From: Bacteroidota bacterium
GTDB lineage: Bacteria; Bacteroidota; Bacteroidia; Chitinophagales; Chitinophagaceae
NCBI GenBank assembly: GCA_018266455.1
Contig: JAFEAJ010000025.1
Coordinates: forward strand, 224-61,973
Length of the DNA: 61,750 nt
Reading direction: 5' to 3'
Part shown: positions 51,217 through 60,367 of the stretch, piece by piece
How positions within the stretch are numbered: position 1 is the stretch's first letter
Layout: each line of letters opens with the position of its first letter
Made by a program: the position numbers and the translations under genes
The notes under the pieces: model-generated
Databases searched by the model: none
What the model saw: only the letters and a program-made list of their open reading frames with translations
What the model was told of the DNA's origin: nothing

Positions 51217-52629
51217 CTATCTCATCCATTTGCTTGTGAAGCCTAATTTTTTTAAACCGTTTTGAATATCGGGTATTTGCATGAACAGTTTCCAGATCAG
51301 CCCACTGCGATAATTTTCGATCATCACCACAATCGGGGCCTGGTCAATGGCAAGGTGCGTTTTTGCATACCAGTTTTTTGTTTCGCTAAAGCCGTCTGCA
51401 AAACCATATTGCCCCCAGATTTTATTTCCTAAATCATAATAAAAATGTTTCAGCGCCTGCATGGAATACCCAGGCGTATAAGGAAATGAAGAAAGCGCTG
51501 CCGTTGGCTGGATCACCCCTGAATCAACTTCGGGGCAATGAGCGATATAACCCCTGTAGCTGTCGCCTGCAGTGAGCCCCCAGCAATTTTCGCCATAGCC
51601 TTTATAATGCTTTGGGTTTTCAATGCAATATGCACGATTAATGAGCGTGTGGTTTTTTGCCTGCACTTCATAATCAATTCCATGGTCATCTTTCAAACCA
51701 CTCGGGTCAATGCCCATGTAAGTATATTGTTCAAAAAATAAAGGGCCGCCCTTTTCATAATTGCTCAACGGCAAAGCATAACCGTAATAAGTGTTTCCGT
51801 TTTTCCAGCCATTGCTTTTTACCCAGCAGTTTTCGTATAGCTCTTTAGATATAGGGTGTGTTGGGGAAGATGCTGCAATAATATAAGTAATCAGTGCTTC
51901 ATCATAACCATAAACCGGAAAATTCATATCAAAATCATTATTGGGGCTCCAGTGCCAGTATAATAATTTATTTTCTCCTTTGCTGTGCCAGTTCCAATTT
52001 GCCACATTCCACATTTGTTCTACTCTTTTTTGAAAATATTTTTCCTGAAGGGAATTTCCGTTGAAGTAAGCTTTGGCAGCAAGAAGGCCCATCATGAGGT
52101 AAGAAGTCTCAACAATATCAGCCCCATCATCAAGCCTGTCGAAGGGAATGGTTTTGCCTGTTGCGCCATTCATAAAATGGGGGTAGATGCCGTGATAGCA
52201 ATCGGCCTTAATCAAAAAGTCTACGATTTTTATCAATCTTTTCAAAGCGGTGTCCTTACCGACCCAACCTCTGTTCGCCGCAACAATAGTTGCGAGGATG
52301 CCCATGCCTGTGCCACCGATTGCACAGGCTTCAGGGCCAAAAGTGCCTTTGCTTAAATTAGGCTCGTTATAGGCTTCATTGATATAATCCCAATAATATT
52401 CTGCATGCACGGCATTATCTCTTTCTCTTGCTAAACCGCTTACCGGGTGCGCATAATCCCAGAAATACCGAAACGTCTGCCTCTGCACAATATCGAGCAA
52501 TGCTGAGTCGGGAATATTTTTCACGATACCAACAGGTATAATGTTATCGGTGTGCCTTGCATTTTTTTGTGCCGGCAAAAAATGGCCCAGTAATAATATT
52601 GCGATGATCAGCAAAACATTTTTTTTCAT
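51217..52629 (-). CDS. GH144-type (PF10091) hydrolase, paralogue 1
   Basis: The 470-residue protein has a signal peptide (about residues 1-20, ending LPAQ) and the glucoamylase-like domain PF10091, which includes GH144 endo-beta-1,2-glucanases (founding enzyme from Chitinophaga). Conserved motifs are QTFRYFWDYAHPVSGLARERDN, AIGGTGMGILA, FDRLDDGADIVETSYLMMGLLAA, YWHWSPNNDF, GYDEALITYI, CWGLTAGDS, PTAALSSFPYTP and the terminal DQAPIVVMIENYRSGLIWKLFM. It carries an insert between the RDN and GGTG motifs. Periplasmic or surface beta-1,2-glucan hydrolysis (or sophorose release) is inferred. It follows paralogue 2 after 77 bp. Confidence 0.88.
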   Translation of the reverse strand: MKKNVLLIIAILLLGHFLPAQKNARHTDNIIPVGIVKNIPDSALLDIVQRQTFRYFWDYAHPVSGLARERDNAVHAEYYWDYINEAYNEPNLSKGTFGPEACAIGGTGMGILATIVAANRGWVGKDTALKRLIKIVDFLIKADCYHGIYPHFMNGATGKTIPFDRLDDGADIVETSYLMMGLLAAKAYFNGNSLQEKYFQKRVEQMWNVANWNWHSKGENKLLYWHWSPNNDFDMNFPVYGYDEALITYIIAASSPTHPISKELYENCWVKSNGWKNGNTYYGYALPLSNYEKGGPLFFEQYTYMGIDPSGLKDDHGIDYEVQAKNHTLINRAYCIENPKHYKGYGENCWGLTAGDSYRGYIAHCPEVDSGVIQPTAALSSFPYTPGYSMQALKHFYYDLGNKIWGQYGFADGFSETKNWYAKTHLAIDQAPIVVMIENYRSGLIWKLFMQIPDIQNGLKKLGFTSKWMR

Positions 52630-52706
52630 GCCAGTTGGTTTAACATTGTGCTATAATGTTTATTTGGTCCCGGTAGCTCCTCATTTCAACAAGCCGGTCA
52701 ATCAGT

Positions 52707-54080
52707 TTACTTAATCCAGGGCGTTTCAAAACCCAGTTTTTTCAGGCCAGCTTGCACTTCTGGGCAACTCATAAATAATTTCCATAACAACCCGCTTCGA
52801 TAATTTTCAATCATCACTGCCTCAGGCCCCTGGTCAATTGCCAAATAACGTTGCGGGTACCATGATGCTGTTTCGCTGAATGCATCATAAAACCCGTATT
52901 TGCCCCAGGTTTTCTTGTTCATGTCGTTATACCAATGCCTGATCGCTGCCATTGACTGCTGAGGCAAATAAGGTAAAGACGAGACGGCTGCTGTTGGAGA
53001 AATTACCCCCAAATCATTTTTCATATCGGGCGCATGCGCTGCATATCCATTTACTGAATAGCTTGCTGTTAATCCCCAGCTGCCAGCCCCATAGCCCTTA
53101 AACTTTTTTGGATTGGCAACACACCATTTATAATTGATAAGGGCCTGTGTGGAATCTTCTTTCCAGTAACAGGCATATTTGTCTTTTAATCCATGCGGGT
53201 CCAATCCAAGATAAGAATAATGCGCCCAGAACAATGGGCCGCCATGAGGCGGGTTGCCCTGCATGTGCAGGCGCAGCGTATCTCCATCATAGCAGCTTAT
53301 TTTGTTGATGGCGCCATTTTGCGCCCACCCTTCATCGTACACATCCGTTGGAGTATTGCTTGTTGGCGATGAAGCTGCAAGCACGTATAGAATCAGGCAT
53401 TCATTGTAGCCATGAACCGGGAAATTCATTTTCCATCCATAATCCGGGCTCCAGTGCCAGTACAGAACATTTTGGCCTCCCTTACGGTACCAGTTAAAAT
53501 CAACGGCGCGCCAGAGCAAGTCAATACGAGCAGCAAGATTTTTTTCTTCTTCATTGCCATCTTTAAAATACTGGCGTGCGCACAGCAGGCCTTGCATAAG
53601 CAAACAGGTTTCCACAAGGTCGCCCCCATTGTCTTCTCTGCCAAAAGGCTTTACATGTGCGGTCTCATCATTCAGCCAATGCGGCCATGCGCCATGAAAG
53701 CGGTCTGCTTTTTCTAAGAAAGAAACTATTTTTTCAAATCTTTTTAACCCCAGTTCGCGGGTAATATATTTCTGATTAATGCCCGCTAATATTGCCATGC
53801 AGCCAAAACCAGTGCCGCCGGTTGCAATAATGCGCTGGTCATTTTCAGGATACACATTATCAACATGAATTCGTTCAGGAGCCATGCCGCTGTTAGGTTC
53901 TGCGCCATCCCAGAAATATTGAAAGGTTTGTTTTTCCACAAGATCCAGCAATGTAGAATCAGAAAGAGTTTTTGATGCTTGAAAAATCTTATGCTGCCTG
54001 GTGTGTTTTAGAGCAGGCTGAGCGCTTGCAAAAAAAACCGCACAAAAGGCAAGCAATAATAAAGCTGCTTCTTTTTTCAT
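52707..54080 (-). CDS. GH144-type (PF10091) hydrolase, paralogue 2
   Basis: The 457-residue protein has a signal peptide (about 1-20, ending FFASAQ) and the same domain: QTFQYFWDGAEPNSGMAPER, IATGGTGFGCMAIL, FGREDNGGDLVETCLLMQGLL, YWHWSPDYGW, GYNECLILYVL, SWGLTASYS, PTAAVSSLPYLP and DQGPEAVMIENYRSGLLWKLFM. The RDN of the first motif is replaced by ERIHVDN. The differences from paralogue 1 in the substrate loops suggest a different chain-length or linkage preference rather than a recent duplication. It begins 24 bp after paralogue 3. Confidence 0.88.
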   Translation of the reverse strand: MKKEAALLLLAFCAVFFASAQPALKHTRQHKIFQASKTLSDSTLLDLVEKQTFQYFWDGAEPNSGMAPERIHVDNVYPENDQRIIATGGTGFGCMAILAGINQKYITRELGLKRFEKIVSFLEKADRFHGAWPHWLNDETAHVKPFGREDNGGDLVETCLLMQGLLCARQYFKDGNEEEKNLAARIDLLWRAVDFNWYRKGGQNVLYWHWSPDYGWKMNFPVHGYNECLILYVLAASSPTSNTPTDVYDEGWAQNGAINKISCYDGDTLRLHMQGNPPHGGPLFWAHYSYLGLDPHGLKDKYACYWKEDSTQALINYKWCVANPKKFKGYGAGSWGLTASYSVNGYAAHAPDMKNDLGVISPTAAVSSLPYLPQQSMAAIRHWYNDMNKKTWGKYGFYDAFSETASWYPQRYLAIDQGPEAVMIENYRSGLLWKLFMSCPEVQAGLKKLGFETPWIK

Positions 54081-54104
54081 TATGCAAAACTTGTTTTATA
54101 AATG

Positions 54105-55778
54105 TCAATTCAGGTTAGGACTGCTGAAGCCCAGTTTCTTCATCCCATTTTTGATTTCAGAGCAGCTCATAAATAAGTTCCAGAGCAAACCAGTGCGATA
54201 ATTTTCGATCATGCAAATCATTGGCCCTTCATCAATCGCCAGGTGCGATGAAGCAAACCAGGGTATGCCGAGGCTAAAAGCGTCTGCAAAACCATAATTG
54301 CCCCATATCTTATCGCCCAATTTGTAATAAAAAAATTTAATCGCGCTCATTGATTCAACTGGTGCATAAGGCAGTGATGAAACCGCAGCAGTTGGAGCTA
54401 TTGTCCCCAAATCATTTGTTGGCGATGAAGCATTATACCCATTAAAGACATCGCTTGCTGTTAATCCCCAGCACAAATTGCTATATCCATAATTTTTTAG
54501 CGGGTTGGCAACACAATAACTATAATTGATCTTGGCATGGGCCACATTCTGCGTAAAATAGTTGCTGCAATAATCGTCGCTCAAATTATTTGGGTTAATG
54601 CCCAGAAAAGAATAATGAGCAAAAAACAGCGGGCCACCATAAGGCTCTCCTAATGGCAAAACAATATTATAATAGGCATTGCCATTTTTAATTGCTCCAT
54701 TTCTTGCCCAGCCGGAATCATAGATGCTTTTAGTAATGGGATGAGTTGTTGACGAGGCAGACAAAACATAAGTAATCAGTGCTTCATTCCAGCCGGTGAC
54801 CGGTATGCTCCAGATATCAGTTGCAGCAGAATATGAAGGATTGTATTGCCAGTAGAGATTGCTTGTTGTGCCATTTTGGGTGAACCAGCTCCACTCTACA
54901 TTGTTCCAGATGGAATTGATGCTGTCGCGCAAAGCAGTTTCATCCGCACCGGCAGCATTAAAATACTGCCTTGCCGTCAACAAACCTTCCATTAAATAAG
55001 AAGTTTCCACAATATCCGCTCCATTATTATTTCCAAAAGGCACTGTTGCTCCTGTTGAGCCATTGAGCCAATGAGAAAATGCGCCATGCCATCGCTCGCA
55101 TTTGGTAGCCAGGAAGTTTACCATGGTATTCAGCCTGGCAACTGCATCAGCCCTTGCAATAAATCCGCGACTGACAGCAACTATCATTGCCATGATCCCA
55201 AAGCCACTGCCACCTGTTGTAACTACTTCATTGTCGCCATTATCACGCTCTCGAGCTAAACCGCAAACCGGATGGCCAAAGTCCCAGAAATATTTGAATG
55301 TTTGTTGTTGGACCAATGTTAGCAATGCGGTGTCGGCCATTTGAAGGAACTTATCGGTTGAATCGATACCTGTTGCCAGGTTAACGGTAACCGGGTTTAT
55401 TAAACTGCCTTTCGCAGTAGACAATAGCGAAGAGGAAACAGATAATGAATATTTTGAAAATCCCTTTAAAGGATTTGAAGGCGTTATGATCACAACACTA
55501 TCATTGTTCTGCACGGTTATAGCGAAAGCTACTGCCGCATTGCTGTTATCCAATAAAGAAAAGTTAGCGCTGATGCCTGACTGCTGAACAGGGGCAGTGA
55601 ATGAAAACCTAATTACAGGATTAACTGTTAAGTGCGTATAAACATTTGTCCCGTTGTTGTTGCCATTAACCGTAAAGCTCAACAAAAAGGAAGGTGGGGC
55701 AATGTTTGTAGAATTGTTTTTTTTACAAGACAAAAATGCAGTTGCAAAAATCAACCATAATAAGTAATGCTTTTTCAT
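54105..55778 (-). CDS. GH144-type (PF10091) hydrolase, paralogue 3, surface-type lipoprotein
   Basis: The 557-residue protein is a lipoprotein (LSCKKNN, lipidated Cys at about residue 18). It has an N-terminal Ig-like domain (about 28-135, Big_5-like: PVIRFSFTAPVQQSGI and SNPLKGFSKYSLSVSSSLLS) followed by the PF10091 hydrolase (about 145-555). The motifs are QTFKYFWDFGHPVCGLARERDNGDN, TTGGSGFGIMAM, NNGADIVETSYLMEGLL, GWNEALITYVL, CWGLTASDV, PTAAVSSLPYAP and DEGPMICMIENYRTGLLW. It is the only one with an anchor and stalk domain, so it is the most likely to sit on the cell surface. It starts 5 bp after the VCBS gene. Confidence 0.88.
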   Translation of the reverse strand: MKKHYLLWLIFATAFLSCKKNNSTNIAPPSFLLSFTVNGNNNGTNVYTHLTVNPVIRFSFTAPVQQSGISANFSLLDNSNAAVAFAITVQNNDSVVIITPSNPLKGFSKYSLSVSSSLLSTAKGSLINPVTVNLATGIDSTDKFLQMADTALLTLVQQQTFKYFWDFGHPVCGLARERDNGDNEVVTTGGSGFGIMAMIVAVSRGFIARADAVARLNTMVNFLATKCERWHGAFSHWLNGSTGATVPFGNNNGADIVETSYLMEGLLTARQYFNAAGADETALRDSINSIWNNVEWSWFTQNGTTSNLYWQYNPSYSAATDIWSIPVTGWNEALITYVLSASSTTHPITKSIYDSGWARNGAIKNGNAYYNIVLPLGEPYGGPLFFAHYSFLGINPNNLSDDYCSNYFTQNVAHAKINYSYCVANPLKNYGYSNLCWGLTASDVFNGYNASSPTNDLGTIAPTAAVSSLPYAPVESMSAIKFFYYKLGDKIWGNYGFADAFSLGIPWFASSHLAIDEGPMICMIENYRTGLLWNLFMSCSEIKNGMKKLGFSSPNLN

Positions 55779-55783
55779 AAGAA

Positions 55784-58700
55784 TTATTTAAAAGGTTTAT
55801 AAAATAGCAGGCTGTCATTATTTCGCGCAATTACCAATAGCTTGGCTCCATTTTTACAGTTCAGCCATTTTGCATCGCGCATTTCGCCTCTTGCATCGGG
55901 CAAAATCATGTTTCGAAGAAATTGATTTTTGCCAGCATCATAAGAAAATGCAGTCGGGAACAATGCGTCATACTTCCCTTCATAAGGCATAACCCCGTAA
56001 AAATTTCCCAATGCAAGATATTGTTTGGAGGAATCCTGCATTGGTGCGAAAGCAAACACAGGCGCCTGCTGAACAGCATCGGGCAAATCCATGCGCCTGA
56101 AGTTTCCTTTGCCATCATTAATAAAACACGATGAGGTAAGGGTTTCGGCTTTCAGCTCAATATAGTTTTTGAACAGATTATAAAACATATATTGTACATC
56201 TTTTCCAGCCACCTCCGTGTAGGTAAGATAATATTTTTTGAGTACTGGAATTTCTCGTTCTAATTCGTCTTTGGCCAGGAAAGTATATTCTTTCCCTCCC
56301 TCTGTATAACACATTACCTGTTCAACTGTTCCATTCTGGTCAAAATCTTTTACATACAATTTCAAAGGGCTTTCTTTCCCGGCCCAAAGCTTGGAATTAT
56401 GGCCCCAGTTGCCAACAAGCAAATCCACATTTCCATCGCCATTGGCATCCGTAGCAAAAACTGTTTGCCATAGCCCTGTAGAATTTGGAACATCATGTTC
56501 TGTAAATTTTCCGTGGTTGTTAATAAACACTTTTATGGGCATCCATTCACCAGTTACAATCAGGTCAGGCCAACCATCATGGTTCACATCTGCAAACTGA
56601 GCTGATGTAGGAGTACCCAGTTGAAGTAGGTTTATGGCATTTGCATCGGCTATCTTAAATTTTCCATGACCGTCATTCAACATCATAAACGAATTCATTG
56701 GTGTGCCAAAAGCCAGGCCATCGGTCTTCGATAAAACGCCCACAAAAACATCCATATCCCCGTCATGGTCAACATCTGCAACTGCCACACAGGATTTGTT
56801 GTATAATTGTTGCACCATAAAATCAGGTTTATTTTTAAAATGCCCATGCCCATCATTAATAAATAACCTGTCCTGCAAAAACAAAGGCGAATTGGTGCTC
56901 GGCTCATTGCCCCCGCTGATCACAAGCAGATCCTGGAAGCCATCGCCATTGGCATCAAAAAAAACAGCATCTACATCTTCGCAGAAAGAAAACTTTGAAA
57001 ATTCAGCGGTATCAATGCTTTCAAAACGCCCATCCTGCTTTTGCGCCATCAATGCACCGGCATGGCCCCGCGCCCCGCAAACATAAAAATCGCTTAACCC
57101 GTCATTGTTAATATCCCCAACAGCAATCTTCGGGCCTCGCGTGCTTTCTTTATGTGGCAGAAGATATTGCACATTGAAATCGTTAAAGTTGTTTTCAACA
57201 TGCTTCCAGTTGCAGTGAATTTGCGCCGTTACATCTATTAAGCCCGGGGTTTTTGCAGGAAAGAAATCTGCATACTTAAAACTTCCGCTTGCATCCTTTT
57301 GATAACATGAAAGGAGTTTATTTATAGGTGGGTTTTTAAAAATTTGATGGGTTTGATCTGGCCAAACAATTAGCAAGCTATCGGCAGTTAAGCTATCCAG
57401 CCCAAAGTGCAAACGAGTATCTGATGAAGATTGAAAGCCCCGTGTCAGCATCAGCTCCTGAAATTGCGTCACAGTTTCATTCCTGCTATTGTGTGAAAAC
57501 AAATATGCTTTTGAGCCTATCCCGAATTTGTTCATGCCATCGCCCTTGAAAGAAAGATCGAGATGGTTTTTAGGTGTTAATGTATTTTTTAAAATTACTG
57601 CAGGTTTGCCAATGCAATTGATAACCAAATCCAGGTTCCCGTCATTATCCAGGTCTGCATAAGCCGCACCATTGAAGTAGCCTTTCATTTCTCCTGTTCC
57701 CCATTCATTGCTTACATCTTTAAAGCCTGCATCGCCATTTCCTTTATAAAGAAAAGGGTGAGAAGACCCATCTGGCATTTTAGCGATCGTTTCTTCATCA
57801 AATTCATCCGATGTATTACGGTTAACTCGTGCTGCCAGGTCGGAAATAAAGCGCACATAATCCATATCGGTAGGGCGCTTTACGATCCCGCTCGAGATAA
57901 ACAGGTCTTTTTTGCCGTCATTATCAAAATCAGCAAACAATGGGCACCAGCTCCAGTCGGTGGCGCTAATGCCGCTCATCAGTGCTACGTCGCTAAAGCT
58001 TTGTCCGTTGCCATTATTTTTTTGCAAACAATTTCGGGAGACCTGGTCCTGAAAACCATGGGCCTTGATTTTAAAATTATAGATATCAGCATTTTCTTCG
58101 CTGCCATAAGTCTTCAGTGTTTTTTCATCAGGCGGCAGCATATCAACTGTTACAACATCGGGTTGCCCATCGTTGTTATAATCAGCTATATCATTGCCCA
58201 TGCTAAACCTTGAGTAATGCCCAAAATGCTTTGCTCCGCTTTCCGTAAATGTCCCATCGCCGTTGTTGATATAATAATAATCGTTTTCATGAAAGTCATT
58301 GCCGATATAAATATCATCGAACCCATCATTGTTCAAATCGGCAACGGAAATGCCTAATCCATATCCAAGATTACTTTGGTAAATGCCCGCTTGCGCTGAA
58401 ACATCAGTGAATTTTCCTGTTGTGCTTATATCATTTCTATATAAACGGTCACCTGCATTGGGATCAAAAGTTCTGCGTTTACTGGTATCAGCAATATTTT
58501 CATTGGGGTGGTGCGATTGGTTTAGTATAAAACAATCCAGGTCTCCGTCATGGTCATAATCAAAGAACACTGCCTGTGAAGAAAAGGCAGCCAAATCCAG
58601 CCCATACTTTTTTGAGCTTTCCGTAAAAGTGCCGTTGCCATTGTTAATGAACAACTCGTTATGGCCTTTCAAATTATGTTCACCCTGCACTGCACAAACA

Positions 58701-59086
58701 TAAATATCCAATAAGCCGTCGCCATTTACATCGGCCATTGTAGAACCCGTGCACCAGTCGGAGCTGCCGGCCACGCCTGCCTTTTCAGTAATGTCTTCAA
58801 ACTCAAAATTGCCCTTGTTCAAATACAACTTATTGCCCCCTTTATGGTTTGCCGTGAAATAAAGGTCGGGCAGGCCATCGTTATTGATATCGCCAATAGA
58901 AACCCCGCCACCATTATAATAGTACAGGAAATACAAAATGCCAAAAGCGTTATGCTTTTCCAAGGTATTTGTAAAACCGACATGGGAATGGGAAGCTGAA
59001 ATTGTTTCAAACATTGTTTTCGGCTTGCATGCACTGAAAAAAATGGTGAAACATAACACAACTGAAAAAAGAAGGCCCCATTTCAT
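55784..59086 (-). CDS. Large VCBS/FG-GAP repeat lipoprotein with ASPIC/UnbV domain
   Basis: The 1100-residue protein has a lipoprotein signal (FFSACKP, Cys at about 20). It contains many FG-GAP/VCBS-type repeats with calcium-binding-like DxNxDGxxD loops (GDINNDGLPDLYF, DVNGDGLLDIYV, DYDHDGDLDCF, DLNNDGFDDIYIGND and others, in two blocks at about 50-470 and 650-900), likely beta-propellers. Between the blocks is an ASPIC/UnbV domain (FGIGSKAYLF, TRGFQSSSDTRLHFGLD, LLIVWPDQTHQ). Related proteins (CRTAC1-like) bind glycans or matrix and are often next to SusC/SusD or cytochrome genes. Its function here is probably ligand binding, unproven. It begins 8 bp after the cytochrome gene. Confidence 0.87.
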   Translation of the reverse strand: MKWGLLFSVVLCFTIFFSACKPKTMFETISASHSHVGFTNTLEKHNAFGILYFLYYYNGGGVSIGDINNDGLPDLYFTANHKGGNKLYLNKGNFEFEDITEKAGVAGSSDWCTGSTMADVNGDGLLDIYVCAVQGEHNLKGHNELFINNGNGTFTESSKKYGLDLAAFSSQAVFFDYDHDGDLDCFILNQSHHPNENIADTSKRRTFDPNAGDRLYRNDISTTGKFTDVSAQAGIYQSNLGYGLGISVADLNNDGFDDIYIGNDFHENDYYYINNGDGTFTESGAKHFGHYSRFSMGNDIADYNNDGQPDVVTVDMLPPDEKTLKTYGSEENADIYNFKIKAHGFQDQVSRNCLQKNNGNGQSFSDVALMSGISATDWSWCPLFADFDNDGKKDLFISSGIVKRPTDMDYVRFISDLAARVNRNTSDEFDEETIAKMPDGSSHPFLYKGNGDAGFKDVSNEWGTGEMKGYFNGAAYADLDNDGNLDLVINCIGKPAVILKNTLTPKNHLDLSFKGDGMNKFGIGSKAYLFSHNSRNETVTQFQELMLTRGFQSSSDTRLHFGLDSLTADSLLIVWPDQTHQIFKNPPINKLLSCYQKDASGSFKYADFFPAKTPGLIDVTAQIHCNWKHVENNFNDFNVQYLLPHKESTRGPKIAVGDINNDGLSDFYVCGARGHAGALMAQKQDGRFESIDTAEFSKFSFCEDVDAVFFDANGDGFQDLLVISGGNEPSTNSPLFLQDRLFINDGHGHFKNKPDFMVQQLYNKSCVAVADVDHDGDMDVFVGVLSKTDGLAFGTPMNSFMMLNDGHGKFKIADANAINLLQLGTPTSAQFADVNHDGWPDLIVTGEWMPIKVFINNHGKFTEHDVPNSTGLWQTVFATDANGDGNVDLLVGNWGHNSKLWAGKESPLKLYVKDFDQNGTVEQVMCYTEGGKEYTFLAKDELEREIPVLKKYYLTYTEVAGKDVQYMFYNLFKNYIELKAETLTSSCFINDGKGNFRRMDLPDAVQQAPVFAFAPMQDSSKQYLALGNFYGVMPYEGKYDALFPTAFSYDAGKNQFLRNMILPDARGEMRDAKWLNCKNGAKLLVIARNNDSLLFYKPFK

Positions 59087-59094
59087 AAACACAA

Positions 59095-60309
59095 TTATTT
59101 TTTTGTACGTAAAATTTGATCAGAGATATCCTTATACACCGAAATATAATGTGAACGCATGTGTGCTGATGTTGGGATAGTCTCGCCCTGGCGAATGACC
59201 ATAATGGCTTTTGACGCCTGCTCCGGCATGTGGCAATTTATGCAATTTGCATTCAAGAAATTTTGCTTAACAGTTTCTGTCAGCTTGCAAATATTATGCG
59301 ATGAGCTTTTATGGCAGGTTTCACATTTTACATAAAATTGCATGGCTTGTTTGCTTTCATTTTTATGTGCGTCGTGACAAGTAATGCAAGTCATTTCACT
59401 GTTCTGAAAACATTTGCTGGCCGCCAACATGCCATATTGATTGCCATGCACATCAATTTGGGAAACAGGTTTTGCCGTGTCTTCCTGAAAATAGTCAACC
59501 AATTTGTTACCTGCCTCAAAGCTAAATGAGGGCCTGGTTTTGTTGAGCGCACCGCCATGGCAAAGCCTGCATAAATCTAAACTTTGAATACGTGAAAATT
59601 TTGCAGGGTTTACAATAGCATGCCCAATTTTTTCATTCGGGTTTTTTTCGTGAAACGCAATATGTTCAATTCCCGGGCCATGACATTTTTCACATTCGAC
59701 ACCTAATACAAAATTGCTTTTTGAAAATTCATCAGCCTTCGAACTTTTTGTTGTTATTTCCTGGAAATAGGTTGAATGGCATTCCAAACAGCGGGATGTG
59801 ATTGACCGGTTAAAATCTGCTTTTCGCGAATAGCCGGGGCTGACTGTCCATTCATTGGTTTCGGTAAAATAAGTCAGCGGCAATTGAAATAAATAATTGC
59901 CAAACCAATAAATACTTGTCTGGCCGCGCTTTCCTGACCCCATTACAATGTTGAATGGCCTGGAGAGTTTCGGGGCGCCATACAGATATGCCGTTTGGTA
60001 AAAGCTATCTTGTTTTTTTTCTGCAGCAATAAAAAGATGATCATTGAAAAAAAAATTATTGGCGCTATCAAAATTGCCCTTCAGCGTTTGTGCATTTGCT
60101 AAAGCGGTGGTCAGGTGATGAAAAGATTGCACATGTTGCCCATAAATATCCTTATGGCATCGAGCGCACGCTTGCGAGCCTGCAAATTTTTCAGGTCCAG
60201 GATTATTTGCAACTGCGCTTTTGTTTTGAGAACAATTGTTTAGCGACAACCCCATAATGGTGATTGTAATGACAACAGCAACTGCATGGTATTTCCTGAA
60301 AAAAAGCAT
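59095..60309 (-). CDS. Seven-haem c-type cytochrome lipoprotein
   Basis: The 404-residue protein has an N-terminal hydrophobic signal followed by NNCSQNK (lipidated Cys at about residue 27), and seven CxxCH haem-binding motifs: CARCH, CLECH, CEKCH, CRLCH, CITCH, CETCH and CINCH, from about residue 47 to 360. Spacing and extra His residues resemble the cytochrome c554/NrfH-like or octahaem families, and an additional His-rich region may coordinate haems. It should carry electrons in the periplasm or on the outer membrane. Its redox partner is unknown. The gene starts directly after the terminator of the SusD-LamG unit and is followed after 8 bp by the VCBS gene. Confidence 0.88.
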   Translation of the reverse strand: MLFFRKYHAVAVVITITIMGLSLNNCSQNKSAVANNPGPEKFAGSQACARCHKDIYGQHVQSFHHLTTALANAQTLKGNFDSANNFFFNDHLFIAAEKKQDSFYQTAYLYGAPKLSRPFNIVMGSGKRGQTSIYWFGNYLFQLPLTYFTETNEWTVSPGYSRKADFNRSITSRCLECHSTYFQEITTKSSKADEFSKSNFVLGVECEKCHGPGIEHIAFHEKNPNEKIGHAIVNPAKFSRIQSLDLCRLCHGGALNKTRPSFSFEAGNKLVDYFQEDTAKPVSQIDVHGNQYGMLAASKCFQNSEMTCITCHDAHKNESKQAMQFYVKCETCHKSSSHNICKLTETVKQNFLNANCINCHMPEQASKAIMVIRQGETIPTSAHMRSHYISVYKDISDQILRTKK

Positions 60310-60322
60310 TCGTTAAATAAAA

Positions 60323-60348
60323 AAAGAGCACCGGGAATCGTGCTCTTT
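60323..60348 (-). terminator. Rho-independent terminator of the SusD-LamG unit
   Basis: Arms AAAGAGCAC (60323-60331) and GTGCTCTTT (60340-60348) with an 8-nt loop. On the minus strand they are followed by TTTTTTATTT. It lies about 20 bp after the LamG gene stop and separates it from the cytochrome gene. Confidence 0.9.
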
Positions 60349-60367
60349 TATGGAATAATTTTTATGT

